Source: Rhexocercosporidium sp. MPI-PUGE-AT-0058 (Eukaryota; Ascomycota; Leotiomycetes; Helotiales). From it: a DNA stretch of 64,000 nucleotides. Shown here one piece after another: positions 11,371-21,403 of the stretch. The number at the start of each line of letters is the position of its first letter. Within the stretch, counting starts at the first letter, position 1. The notes below the pieces were generated by a model that saw nothing but the letters and a program-made list of their open reading frames with translations, did not search any database and was not told where the DNA came from. Where the stretch lies: the NCBI GenBank assembly GCA_020746875.1, contig JAGTJL010000012.1:1922001-1986000 (forward strand), in the 5' to 3' direction. The position numbers and the translations under genes are program-made.

Positions 11371-13481
11371 CTCTCGTCTGATGGCAAGAAGTGATTGTGT
11401 TTATTGCGTATTTGTAATGTTTCTGAGCCAAGCGAATCTCGGCTGTGCTCTGTCTGCCCTCCCCCTTTTGCACTTGCCGAGGTTCCGGGGAGCGAAAGAT
11501 CATGTGATCTTTAATATCGGGCGCTTTATTCTCCTGTAACGCGGACTCGTAGGAGACGGTCGAAAAGTAAAGGATCAATTTGTTCTCTCCAGCTTCTTAG
11601 GTATCGTATCACACAACTTGGACTTTAAATCGGCCGACTCCTGATGCGCCTCGCTAAGCTTTTAGCTTCTGTTTACTTCGAAATCCGCTGCGGAATTGAG
11701 CGGGGACATGCGAACGCTTCAATCACAGACTCGACAGTATTTTCAGGCCTGACATCAACTTATTTTTGTACATGATTGGCCCTAACTTTGAGTTCCGGTC
11801 ATAATTAATCGCTTGAAGGCACTGACTCAATCTTTTGTCATCCTTGCAAAACCTGGGTTTTAAACAACTATTTCCAAAAACGTTCCCTTTGCAAAACAAG
11901 TTTGGGAAGAATTGGTGTTTTCATCTATGGTAACTAGTCCCATTCATATGAGAAATGTAGATTGTTGTAGACGAGTCGGTGAAAGTAATGATTGAGAATC
12001 CGGCACCGTTTAGACGTACGGCCGCTTGGCTGAGACTCTCCTGTGATCCTCGCTTCCTAAAATATTTCTCGCTATATGATCTCTTTCTTGAGGAAAGTAA
12101 ACAAAGCTGCGACGTGCAACAAAACCAAGTGAGCTCGCTAAAGGGTACCTATTCACGCTTTCCTTCGTGCATGAGTTCACTTTCCGAATGTGAACTAACC
12201 TGCGACGTGCAACGAATTCGTTCTTTCTCGCTATGGTGTTCACTATTCACACTTTCTTCCTTGTGCGATTTCGCTTTCCATGAGCATTTAAACACTGCGA
12301 CTAACAATCCACTACGTTCATCGACGATACTACCTAGCAATCCGCTGATGGCTCTCCACTCAGGTCCCCAAGTAGTAGCCCCATGCCTAGATAACGAAGT
12401 AGCGAACACTCCGCCATGTCGCATAGGAATTGCCCTCAAAGCCACTATTTCAAATTCATGCTCCTCCGAATTTGTAGCGGATCTCCTGGCAAACTGGAAC
12501 AAGGAATGCTATAATTACGAACTTGTCACGCTGTACAACAGGCATCCTTTAGCTACCAAGAGGGTCCAGCTTTGTATCATAGTCTAATCAACTGGAAAAG
12601 TACAGAACAAGCATCTACTCCGCTGGCTAGAATCGTCTTGAAGACACACAGAGTAAGGACTGTGGTGAATCTGGAGATGAGACAACCAATACCAGTCAGT
12701 AAATCTGCTTGGTTACTTTGATCATCATGATCCTGCAAGGAGGAAACTATGCCAATCCTGCTTGTTTGGGTTGGCGAGGTAGTTGGTGTTTACACCGCTT
12801 GACCCCGATTCTTTTTCTTCGACGGGAATTATTCCTGGAGCACCAACTTCGTGATTACCTGCAAGGTCGGACGATTAATGGAGGACTCATCTATAAAGGA
12901 CAGTCGATGAAGCGGGAGAAAGAAAGCTTTTCGAAAATTCAGAAAAGATATATGAGACGGGAGCATAATCGAGCGAGAATGTATGAATTCCACGAAGGTT
13001 TGCACCAGGTAGTCCTAGAGACAGGAGGATCGACGCCCGTTTCCGAGCCTCACGACAACAAAAGCCTTCTTGAAGTGATTTCCCAAGGACTTGAAGAGGC
13101 ATGGTTAGCAATGCTTGAGAATTCTTTAAAATATCTACTGGTAGAGCTTTAAGCGAGGAAGATCAACAAATTGTCCTGCCCCCAGCAACTTGCAGTAGAC
13201 ATACTTTCATTTGTACTCCGCCTTGAAAGATCCCAGAATTAAAAGATGAGAAGCGATACGCATGATATCAGGTTGAATTGGCGAGGAGAAAAAGTCGATA
13301 GTAATGCAGCAAACCGCAGCATGTGAAGTGTAGTGTGGAATGGTATTTGCTTGCTACTTTTTGGGCTCTCTCTCTTCTATGTTCTTTTTACCTCCGCGAA
13401 GGCTTTATACTACACCAGCCCTCGTAGCTAATTCAAACGATAATACTTCGCTACTTATCATCGAATATCACTCACATCGCC
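11371..13481. other. Gene-poor region with weak open frames and a 93-bp repeat
   Basis: Contains open frames at 11979-12587 (plus, 202 codons) and 12709-13152 (plus, 147 codons) that show no domain and no convincing splice partners. The first is carried partly by an imperfect direct repeat listed separately. The second (KREKESFSKIQKRYMRREHN...) is charged and could be part of a lost gene. I do not call either as a gene. Confidence 0.4.
12108..12293. repeat. Imperfect ~93-bp direct repeat, two units
   Basis: TGCGACGTGCAAC occurs at 12108-12120 and again at 12201-12213, a shift of 93 bases. Further in, CTATTCACGCTTTCCTTCGTGC at about 12149 is echoed by CTATTCACACTTTCTTCC at about 12243, a shift of 94. 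The copies are diverged in between. A 93-base unit keeps the reading frame, and the plus-strand translation repeats CDVQ at a 31-residue spacing. Origin unknown; an old tandem duplication is the simplest reading. Confidence 0.6.
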
Positions 13482-13754
13482 ATGGCAGACGAATACCTCA
13501 ATATTGACCTCGGAACTCCGGGTATCCCAACAGCCGTCCTCCAACACCAATTGCAGGAGAAGAAAATACTTCAATTTACCACCACCTCTTCCTCTTCACT
13601 AATCTTCAACGGCTCTACTACAATAAGCCCCCATATGCTTGATAACCCTAACAAGCTCGCCCACTTCCAACTTGCCTTGAGAGGTCGATGTGAGATCATT
13701 GCCGTGCACGGGCATGCTTTCGGCGAGGACAATCGCGCTGGGGAGTTGGCCTGA
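13482..13754 (+). CDS. Small hypothetical protein, 90 residues
   Basis: Open frame with a strong start context (CGCCATGGCAG) and an upstream region resembling a fungal promoter (CT-rich, TTTATAC at about 13405). The product begins MADEYLNIDLGTPGIPTAV and has no domain, signal peptide or membrane segment that I recognise; the middle is Ser/Thr-rich. It may be a genuine small gene, or the first exon of a decayed longer one, since the sequence downstream to 14.5 kb has no continuation that I could join. The minus strand is also open across part of it. Confidence 0.35.
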   Translation: MADEYLNIDLGTPGIPTAVLQHQLQEKKILQFTTTSSSSLIFNGSTTISPHMLDNPNKLAHFQLALRGRCEIIAVHGHAFGEDNRAGELA

Positions 13755-14521
13755 GAGGGCCTTGGGCTCAGACCGTGGTGAGGGTATCGACGTGGATGTC
13801 AAGATAGGCGAAGGTGCAGATTGTTGGTGCTAGAGGAGCGCTTTTCGGTAAAGCCGTACTGGGACCGCAAGTCCATCTGTTTGTCATACTTCTTAAATTC
13901 CAGTTCTAAGGACTTGAAGATGCTTGCGTAGAGTAAAAAGCGGTGTGAGAGAGAAACGAGAGATGGGGGAAAGGAGCTAGTACAAGTAAGTCAAAAGCAA
14001 AGGAAGCAGGAAGAAGGGAAACTTGGGCTGTTGCCTTCATGCGTTACATCCTTGCTCTGCCATCAAATATCAAAGGAACAAGTATCAACTACTCCACCCT
14101 ACCGAGACACACAAGAAGTAACCAATGACGATCGAAGATTCTGTTTAAGTGAGTATCTTCACTTGGAAATTTTCTAATGCTTCCATATATGACGCTCTTG
14201 CGAATGAACCATGCAGGTATCAAACGTAATATATGCCACTAGTTAGTCTTGAGGCATGCTAGGGAATTTCAAGATGCAAAAACATCGATGCAGATCAGGA
14301 AAGTGGGATGTTGTGAGCAATAGGAGAAAGTTCAAGTAGAGTAATTCTTCAATTTTAGTACGCCATATCTCTCTACGAGACATTTATGAAATAGACTGAA
14401 GACCGAGCGCTCAACCAAACTCCATGAAAATGCCGCTTACTCCAGTCCATAATCGAGAACGAGCAGAAACGCTAAGTAGACCCAAGAAGCGGATCTCTCT
14501 GCAAGAAATCCGTTTGTGCAC
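13755..14521. other. Intergenic
   Basis: No supported gene. Probably 3' flank of SGT1 at its right end, with low-complexity purine-rich stretches at about 13930-14010. Confidence 0.45.
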
Positions 14522-15727
14522 TTAAGAGTTCCACTTCTTAGCCTCCATTCCATCAGGTGGCGAAGTCTCAAAAGTCTTGCTACCAACATCGGACCAGACC
14601 GTAGACAATGAAGTACCATTACTCTCCTGGTAACTCTTCATCATCGCACGCCTAGTGTCGGGGTCGGAATCCTTGTACAACTTCTTAAAGAAATTGTCGA
14701 CATCCTCGCTCTCCTCCTCGTTATCGTCTTGGAGAACGGTATCCCAGTTCTTTGGACCGTTCTTCGATGAGGTGGGGTATGAGGGGGCCTTGTCGGCTTT
14801 GAGGACTGCATCCGGGATTTTGGCTGCGGGCTCTTCGGTGGTGGAGGAGATGATGGGCTCGGTGCCTTCGAGAGATGACCATTTGAGGCCGGGGATGGAT
14901 TTGTGCAGGACAATCTCGATCTTGTGGGGGGTAATACGGAAGGTGCTCTTCGAGGCGTCAATCTTGGAGAAGAGGGGAGAGAGGGTGTAGTCGTAGGTGC
15001 TGTCAGAAGAGGCGATTGGAAAGCTGACATCAAGCTAGGAAATATGAGCATGCTTCGATACAACCAGAGAGTATAAACTTACGCTGCCTTCTGCGATCTT
15101 GACCTCTGTATTCTCCTTTGGTACACCCTTGGCGAAGACCTCAATTGTGACAGTTGCAGTAGACTGATACCACTCAGTTCTGACCTTTTCCTTTGGCGTT
15201 GGCTTCTGCGCAACTGGTGCAACAACCACGGTAGGGGCTTTCTTTGCTACTGGAGCCTTCTCCTCCTCCTTTGGCGCAGGTTCACTATTAACCTCCTCTG
15301 GCTTGTCTGGAACCTCCTTGACTGTAGTTTTATTGCACTCTGCATCATCACCACCAGCCTTCTCGTAGTCGCCCTTGACCTTAGCCATCCAGATCGTCAA
15401 GCCCTTCTCTTTGTCATTGCGCTTGTGACACCAGGTAAGGCACAATCTAGAGTCACCGAATCTGCCAAGTCCATGGAGGGCGACCGCTCGTCGGAAGTGA
15501 GAGGTTGCAATCAGGTCTCGCTTGCCTCGGGAGATGCTGGCGAGGAGGGCGTTGTCAGCGTCGATGAGGGCGAGATCGTGCTGGCCGGTTCGTTGGTAGG
15601 CGGTCGAGCGCTGGATGAGCCAGAGAGGAGACTGCGAGGTCTTTAGGGCAGCAGTGAGATGCTTGATTGCGGTTGGGTAGTCGGAGACCTTCATGGCCTC
15701 CTGGCCTTTGCCTGCTTCTGTCGACAT
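14522..15727 (-). CDS. SGT1: SGT1-type co-chaperone (TPR-CS-SGS)
   Basis: Two exons on the minus strand: 15083-15727 and 14522-15034, giving 385 residues. The N-terminal 110 residues are TPR-like (SDYPTAIKHLTAALKTSQSP, ALIDADNALLAS). An acidic/Lys/Pro linker follows. The CS (p23-like) domain spans about residues 190-285 (VRTEWYQSTATVTIEVFAKG, DVSFPIASSDSTYDYTLSPL, FRITPHKIEIVLHK). The C-terminal SGS domain has the diagnostic YPTSSKNGPKNWD, FFKKLYKDSDPDTRRAMMKS and PPDGMEAKKW. SGT1 works with HSP90 and SKP1 in SCF ubiquitin ligase and kinetochore assembly. The usual terminal PPDGMEWKKW has Ala in place of the first Trp here, a minor variation. Confidence 0.93.
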
Positions 15728-16225
15728 GGCGGGGTATGTTTGCTCTGTTCTGTTCTGTTCTGCTGTTGGTTTATTTTGTGAAGGGTTATGCGATGGAGTT
15801 TGATGAAGTGTTTCCCTTGGTGCGTTTGGAGTGCAAGATGCGGGTGGTGCGAAAGCAGGATTCGAAGTGAATCACAAGGGAAAGTTCGAGAAGTGTATTG
15901 GTGTTGGTGTTGGTATTTCAGTTATGAAGTTCAGCCTCGCGCTAGCAGCCTGAAGCGCTTGGACCAAGCGGAGCGGAGAGGGGCTAGCCTGACAGTCACA
16001 TGATTAAGTCTGACATTCACAAACTTGGAAGTTGATGTCTTCACTCACTTGCACAACACTAATATTGAACATACTCCAGTCAATTCTAGGCTAGACATTT
16101 AGACTCGTGCGGAGCAACGCCAAGCCCAAGCGTTTCCATAACTTCAATCTAGCCCTTTAATTAGCCGAGATTTTTGTTGTGTATCCATTAGGGCGGGGTA
16201 GAAGAGAGCGTCTTGTTTGGAAAGC
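15728..16225. other. Intergenic, promoter of SGT1 on its left
   Basis: Sequence between the divergent starts of SGT1 and the orphan membrane-protein gene. GTTCTGTTCTGTTCTG repeats occur at about 15746-15762, just upstream of the SGT1 start. No coding frame supported. Confidence 0.45.
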
Positions 16226-17260
16226 ATGTCCCTTCCAATGTACTCCCCACGAGACCACAGCACAGTATAGCCCCGTCTCATTGCCCAATCTTTCCAATAG
16301 TCACTCGCAAATAACACCTTCAAGTCCCCTCCACACTACGTCCAAACCCCTCATCCTTCTTCGGAACCCCAATCCGAAACTCTCATTGCACCATCAGCAC
16401 AACTCGCATCCGGAATCCCCCTCTTACTCCAAGCAATAGCATTCCATGCAAGCACCCGCAACGGTCCAACGCACCTATCTTGGTCCGCATTTGGCCGTTT
16501 CTGTATCAGCTGTGTGTTACTTGACATACTCCGTGATCCAACTTGCAATGTTTTGGCCCGGGACCTGATCAGCGACTGGCGAGCTCTACGCGAAGATATA
16601 GATCCATCCAGGGAGAAAAGCGAGCCAAATACGAATGCGAGTGTATCTCTGTGGCGAGAGGTGCTAACATATGTCTTCGCCAGGCACGATGCAAGAGACG
16701 AGCCTGAGGAGAGAGCGATTCTGAAGGCGAACCTGAGAGCGAGTTTGCTTATCATTGTGTCTGCTTGCTTGGTGTTCACCTGGGCGTACATATGGATTCC
16801 ATGGTGAGAAACCCACTGCTATGTTCAAGACGTGAATGCACGTAGTAGTCCCTGACAAATGCACAGGGATATCGAACTCCTGATCATCTCCAGCCTCCTA
16901 CCACTCCACCACTTCCTAAACAGAAACCTGTAAGTACTTCTAGCCTCTCCACTTCTACACCACCAAAAAGCTAGAAGGCCCCTCAATATCTTCCTCTCTT
17001 TTCCCCTGTCCACAAATCTAAATCTGACACGAGGAGATAGATCCCCGGGCTTCACACAACCCCTCGTCTTCACCATACTCGGCCTAGCAGTCCTTTCAGA
17101 GAAAGGCGGAGATGAAGACAGCTTACCATTTATAATCGCCCGCACGATCTTGACCATCTTGCAATTATCTTTTATGGTTGCGCAAGCATGGTCCGTGACT
17201 ATGTCGGTATGGAACTTGGGGAGGGCGAGGGTGAGAAGGAATGAAAGAGTAAATAGGTGA
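16226..17260 (+). CDS. Hypothetical membrane protein (5' end tentative)
   Basis: Proposed exons 16226-16264, 16301-16803, 16867-16929, 16975-17260 (296 residues). The last three join cleanly through GT-AG introns of 63 and 45 nt. The first join needs a 36-nt intron and is tentative, but no other ATG serves the frame. The product has several hydrophobic segments: LASGIPLLLQAIAF, ASLLIIVSACLVFTWAYIWI, IELLIISSLLPLHHFL, QPLVFTILGLAVL, and FIIARTILTILQLSFMVAQAW. A charged loop (DEPEERAILKANLRA) lies between. I do not recognise the family. It sits tail-to-tail with the DUF6594 gene. Confidence 0.5.
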
Positions 17261-17532
17261 TGGGAGGGGAGAGAATATAGGGATTATATATCCGATAATA
17301 ACAAGCAGTGAAACATACGTCGGGATGGGCCGTCAAGCTTGTGGAAGCGAACTATATTGTCGAATGAAGGGCCTCGTGTCCATCGATGGAATACAAGATA
17401 GACCGCTCTTCTATGTATGTCTTATCTACACCAGAGCCACGTAGAAGAAGAAAAAGCACACCTATAAAGCAGAGTCTTTCTGAATAAATATCCTTCATAG
17501 CCTCCCGCAAAAGCTAGCACCTTTTGCCGAAT

Positions 17533-18609
17533 TCAATTCACATTACTTCCATCGGTGACATTAGGTCCAGGCGGTCCCAAATTCCCACTAACATACACCA
17601 CCAACACCGCCGCATACGCAGCCGTCGAACCAAATAACTCAGCTCTCCTCGCATTCGTCAGAATCCCCACGACAATCGCAAATAGGGAAGTAAACAACGC
17701 TACCATCCCCAATCTCAATTCCCAGTCCCGGTTATAAACGAGCGATAAGCAAAGCATCGCGCCCACCAAAAGAACACCACTAAGAATCGTGGCTACGATG
17801 TAACCCGTCAAGTGTATTGCTCGCTCGGAGTAATAGAAAATATCGAGATCTGGGTACGGCTTGCGCCTTCTGTCCTGTTTCGGGGAATTTAGCCGCCATG
17901 GTACCCGACCGGACCAGAGAGGTTGCATCTACTTACTCGAAAGCAGTACCCGCATGTGTATCTCAAGAACCTGTTCAGACGATCATCTTCGGAGGTGTTC
18001 AGAGAAACGAGATCGGTCGGATGATCCAAGTCTCTAAAGAGGTTCTCATCGTCGCCAAGAAGTATATTGCCGTCTTTGCGGGCGAAGAAATATTTGAAAG
18101 CTGATAGTGACCGCTTTGGAGGGGTTTTGAGGCTTCGTATTTGTTGTTCTTGAATCAAAGCTTCGCCTACAATCCTGTCAGCATATGAGTGAATTAGGTT
18201 CTTGGTATGTTGAGGACTTGCGGTATTCTCGCATAGCTTCTTTGATCTTGCTATGTAACTCCAAACGTTGACGGAAATAGCTCCCTCTGTCCAAAGTTTG
18301 CCTTATCGTTCCAACTTCTCCTCCAGAATGACGTTCCTCTCGAGTCCCTGCTTCATCACAGATCGCCCCAGCTGACTTTAAGCAGCGATACTCACGAGCT
18401 GAGATCTTGAGCCCAGCAATTTTTGACCTGTTGTCGAAGTCCTCTCGGTCCAATCTCTTGAGCTTAATCTCTAGCTCGTTCACATTGCTTTGCAAATATA
18501 GTAAATTTCTTGCCCCTAGCTCGTTAAAACTTCGAAAAATGGCTGCGTCGGCATCTTCGCTAATGAAGTGCGCAAGGCTGGGAAACCCTTCTAGATGGCG
18601 AGACTCCAT
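17533..18609 (-). CDS. DUF6594-domain membrane protein
   Basis: Three exons on the minus strand: 18222-18609, 17937-18166, 17533-17874, giving 319 residues. The pattern is that of fungal DUF6594 proteins: GFPSLAHFISEDADAAIFRSFNELGARNLL at the N-terminus, a coiled region (LQSNVNELEIKLKRLDRED), then LLGDDENLFRDLDHPTDLVSL, DDRLNRFLRYTCG, IFYYSERAIHLTGYIVA, and two to three C-terminal helices ending LTNARRAELFGSTAAYAAVLVVYVSGNL. Function is unknown for the family. Intron 1 (18167-18221, 55 nt) joins in frame only with a GC donor (GCAAGT), so it is a likely GC-AG intron. Intron 2 is an ordinary 62-nt GT-AG intron. Confidence 0.82.
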
Positions 18610-19047
18610 GATTAAACTTCGATCGGGACGCTTTCGAGTTTATATTGAGGGGATCGTATTTGTATGTTCAATTCTATCCTTTCTTTATTATTGATACACA
18701 TACTGAATTGTGCATTTCTAGCAAGCCCTTCGCTCGAGTTGGGAGGAGACGACCTTATGAACCGGGCGTGCCCTTGAGGCACTTCCATTGGACCACGTAG
18801 GAAAACAGCCACCACAATCTCTGAGGCGCAGCTGTAGCGGAGTAGAGCTTTCGTAGTCCTACGAGATATCTATAATCTACAACCCTCCACAACGCATCTT
18901 CTGTTAGTCCTCTCAACATCTATAATTTCGTGGAATGTGATCTCACAGCTACCTAGACCTGCTCCATTTCTTGCTTGTAGTCCTTTTCACCAACAGACTT
19001 CTGTCCTAATCTATTCAACGTGATCAAGCCGAGAAACAATTCCGAAC
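18610..19047. other. Divergent intergenic region
   Basis: Shared 5' region of the DUF6594 gene (minus) and the retropepsin-like gene (plus). No coding frame supported; CT-rich tracts precede the plus-strand start. Confidence 0.45.
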
Positions 19048-21174
19048 ATGTCTACAGACGACGACAAGGCAGAAGCAAGTCTCTTGCCCGAAAGTCCGTT
19101 GGCACGATGGTGGCAAGATAGCTGGACGCTTGATAAAATCATATGGTACAACAAAATAAAATTGCTATGGGACACGGCATATGGGCAAGTATTAAGCTCG
19201 GAGAATAAGTTAATGCCCGGATTTGAAGATGACTCAGGCTACGGTACTAGATCAAGTATTGGCATTGGCAACTTTCCGAAGGATAGGACCAATCGGCAAG
19301 CATATGAACCATCTGGTTCTACCACACAGAACAGTATGGGAATTTCATCCGACTCGGGCTATGGTACCAGATCGTATAATGGCAACATGCCAGGCACCGT
19401 GACTGAGCAACAAAACTATCCTGCATTCACCAATCCATGGTCACAATGGCACCAGCCCAATTATGGTCATCCACAGAGCCCGTATGCAAAGGACGTTGCA
19501 AGGGTGTCGAAGCATCTTCCCTCGATTCATGCATATCAAGCACCTACAGCCTGGAGCGTGAGGCAGAATGCCACTGTCTCAGGAACTGCTTTACATGATC
19601 CTCCGCAACACCCTTCTGTCTCACCGTCCCCATCAGATGATCTAGCCTGCCACGCATGTAGCAGTTCCCAAGGATCAACTCACTATCATTGTAGCACTTG
19701 CCCTGGGACTGGCTACACAGTATGCCTCTCCTGTGCAGACGAAGGGCTTTCCTGCCCCAGCGCCGAGCACATGTTAATGAAGCGCACATGGGACAAGAAG
19801 AAGGGCTCCTTCGCAAACGACAAGCTCCACACCATCTCGCGCGGTCTCCGCGTGCTCATCAACGGCCAGCTCGTCCCCGGAATAGGCGACACGGGCTCAG
19901 AAGAGACCATAGTGTCCGCAACACGCTGTCGCGAGATGGGGTGGACGATCCAACCATCCAAGAAAATCATGCGTCTCGGCAATCAAGGGATCATGACCTC
20001 TATAGGCACAGTCCGAATCATGGTTTCGTTCCCCGATCGGCCGACAGAGATGGTCCAGGTGCTGGCACATGTCGTGAAGAATTTCTGCTTCGACATCCTG
20101 CTGGGGAGACCGTTCCTCAAGGCAACGCAGACGATGGAGAAGTACATCCATCGTTTCAAACGCTGCTTCTTCCCCGCGAGGAACCTCTGGGCTTTCTATC
20201 GCATTGGGGAGACCACCCAGCGGTTCCATGGCATGATGGCGAACGGTAACCAGGTCCCCTTCGCGGCTTTGCCGGATACGGGATCAAGGAGAAATGTCAT
20301 GAGTGCCGAGTGGGCACTTCAACAGGGCTTGCATATACAGACCGAGAGGGAAAATCTAGGCTGGATCACCTTTCCAGCTGGGCCGGATGAGGCGACGGTC
20401 GGGCAGGTACACACGCAGATCTTGCTGCCAGGCGGCAAACTCGTACCGATCGTTTTCGACGTCTTGCCTACTTCTCGCTTGCCCGTTGTCCTAGGCATAG
20501 ATTTCGTGCTGGATAACAATATATATCAGGACTATGCTGGTTCGTTCTCCGAGGCCGAGGGGGCTGATGGTAAAGAGACGTCAGAGTGTATGGGTATGGG
20601 CTATAAGCCGTGGTATGCTATATCCGTGGAGAAACTCGTGCGGAAGGCAAAGAGCTTGATGGGACATACTGCTTCTTTGGAAAGTACATCAAGTCTGGTT
20701 GGGTCTCGGCAACATGTCAGCGTTGATTCGACTTCCCCCGTTAACTTCGTGTCCGCCACAGAGACGCAAGAGTTAAAACGCCAGCGTAAATGGGATGAGA
20801 GGTATGGAGCCGGAAGACTTGCATCGGTGGAAGAGTGGGACGAGGAGATGCAGAGACGGCTTGTCCACGAAGGCACGACTTACTTAGAGGTAGGGGATGG
20901 CCATCAGGTTTCTCTCATCGCACATGCCCCAGCCGCAAAGCAAAGCGGAAGTGCAGCCTCAACGGAGTCGAATGATGCAATTCTTCGTCTTTCGTTCTTG
21001 AATAGGGCCATTCGGATGGATGACTATGGTGACGCTACTGCTGCGGGACCGCAGCACAGTACGACTCCCCACGAAGGCGTCGAGGAGAAGGAATTACATG
21101 TGGAGAGGTCAGGGCAAGGCATGGAGAGCTCGACGCTGTTTGGCGAACTTGAAGCTGTCCATTGGCGGGCTTAA
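19048..21174 (+). CDS. ZZ-finger-like protein with two retropepsin-like domains
   Basis: Intron-free 708-residue frame. Residues 1-135 are low complexity with two copies of DSGYGTRS about 40 residues apart. Residues 201-248 resemble a ZZ zinc finger (CHACSSSQG, HYHCSTCPGTGYTVCLSCAD). Two aspartic-protease-like modules follow. The first has INGQLVPGIGDTGSEETIVS with Asp281, closing with FDILLGRPFL near residue 350. The second has PFAALPDTGSRRNVMS with Asp410, closing with LPVVLGIDFVL near residue 480. The DTG...LLGRxF layout is the retropepsin/DDI1 fold (family knowledge). Both Asp-Thr-Gly triads are intact, so one chain could form an internal pseudodimer. The C-terminus (500-708) is unassigned. 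It may derive from a retroelement protease, but no reverse transcriptase or integrase lies nearby. Confidence 0.75.
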   Translation: MSTDDDKAEASLLPESPLARWWQDSWTLDKIIWYNKIKLLWDTAYGQVLSSENKLMPGFEDDSGYGTRSSIGIGNFPKDRTNRQAYEPSGSTTQNSMGISSDSGYGTRSYNGNMPGTVTEQQNYPAFTNPWSQWHQPNYGHPQSPYAKDVARVSKHLPSIHAYQAPTAWSVRQNATVSGTALHDPPQHPSVSPSPSDDLACHACSSSQGSTHYHCSTCPGTGYTVCLSCADEGLSCPSAEHMLMKRTWDKKKGSFANDKLHTISRGLRVLINGQLVPGIGDTGSEETIVSATRCREMGWTIQPSKKIMRLGNQGIMTSIGTVRIMVSFPDRPTEMVQVLAHVVKNFCFDILLGRPFLKATQTMEKYIHRFKRCFFPARNLWAFYRIGETTQRFHGMMANGNQVPFAALPDTGSRRNVMSAEWALQQGLHIQTERENLGWITFPAGPDEATVGQVHTQILLPGGKLVPIVFDVLPTSRLPVVLGIDFVLDNNIYQDYAGSFSEAEGADGKETSECMGMGYKPWYAISVEKLVRKAKSLMGHTASLESTSSLVGSRQHVSVDSTSPVNFVSATETQELKRQRKWDERYGAGRLASVEEWDEEMQRRLVHEGTTYLEVGDGHQVSLIAHAPAAKQSGSAASTESNDAILRLSFLNRAIRMDDYGDATAAGPQHSTTPHEGVEEKELHVERSGQGMESSTLFGELEAVHWRA

Positions 21175-21403
21175 TGCTAGAGATTGTCTTATCTCATAAT
21201 AGATCTTACTATCGTGAACTTGGGGGATGTTAGCCTGACTTAGTATTTAGTACCTACCTGCTGTCGAAAAGAGAATGTTGGAAATATGTTCTGTACGGTA
21301 CCAGAGACTTGAGCATAGGGCTACAGCTTCCCCTCCTTCGATTTATTACATTAAAAATTATTTGATTGGAAGTTCGAACCTCTGTCACCAACCATTCCCT
21401 CCC

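Noticed and set aside
12149..12502. 117-codon minus-strand frame
   Set aside because: Overlaps the repeat region and shows no domain; openness follows from the repeat composition.
19048..21174. LTR retrotransposon remnant
   Set aside because: No reverse transcriptase, RNase H, integrase or long terminal repeats were seen on either side, and the frame is intact with a ZZ-like finger.
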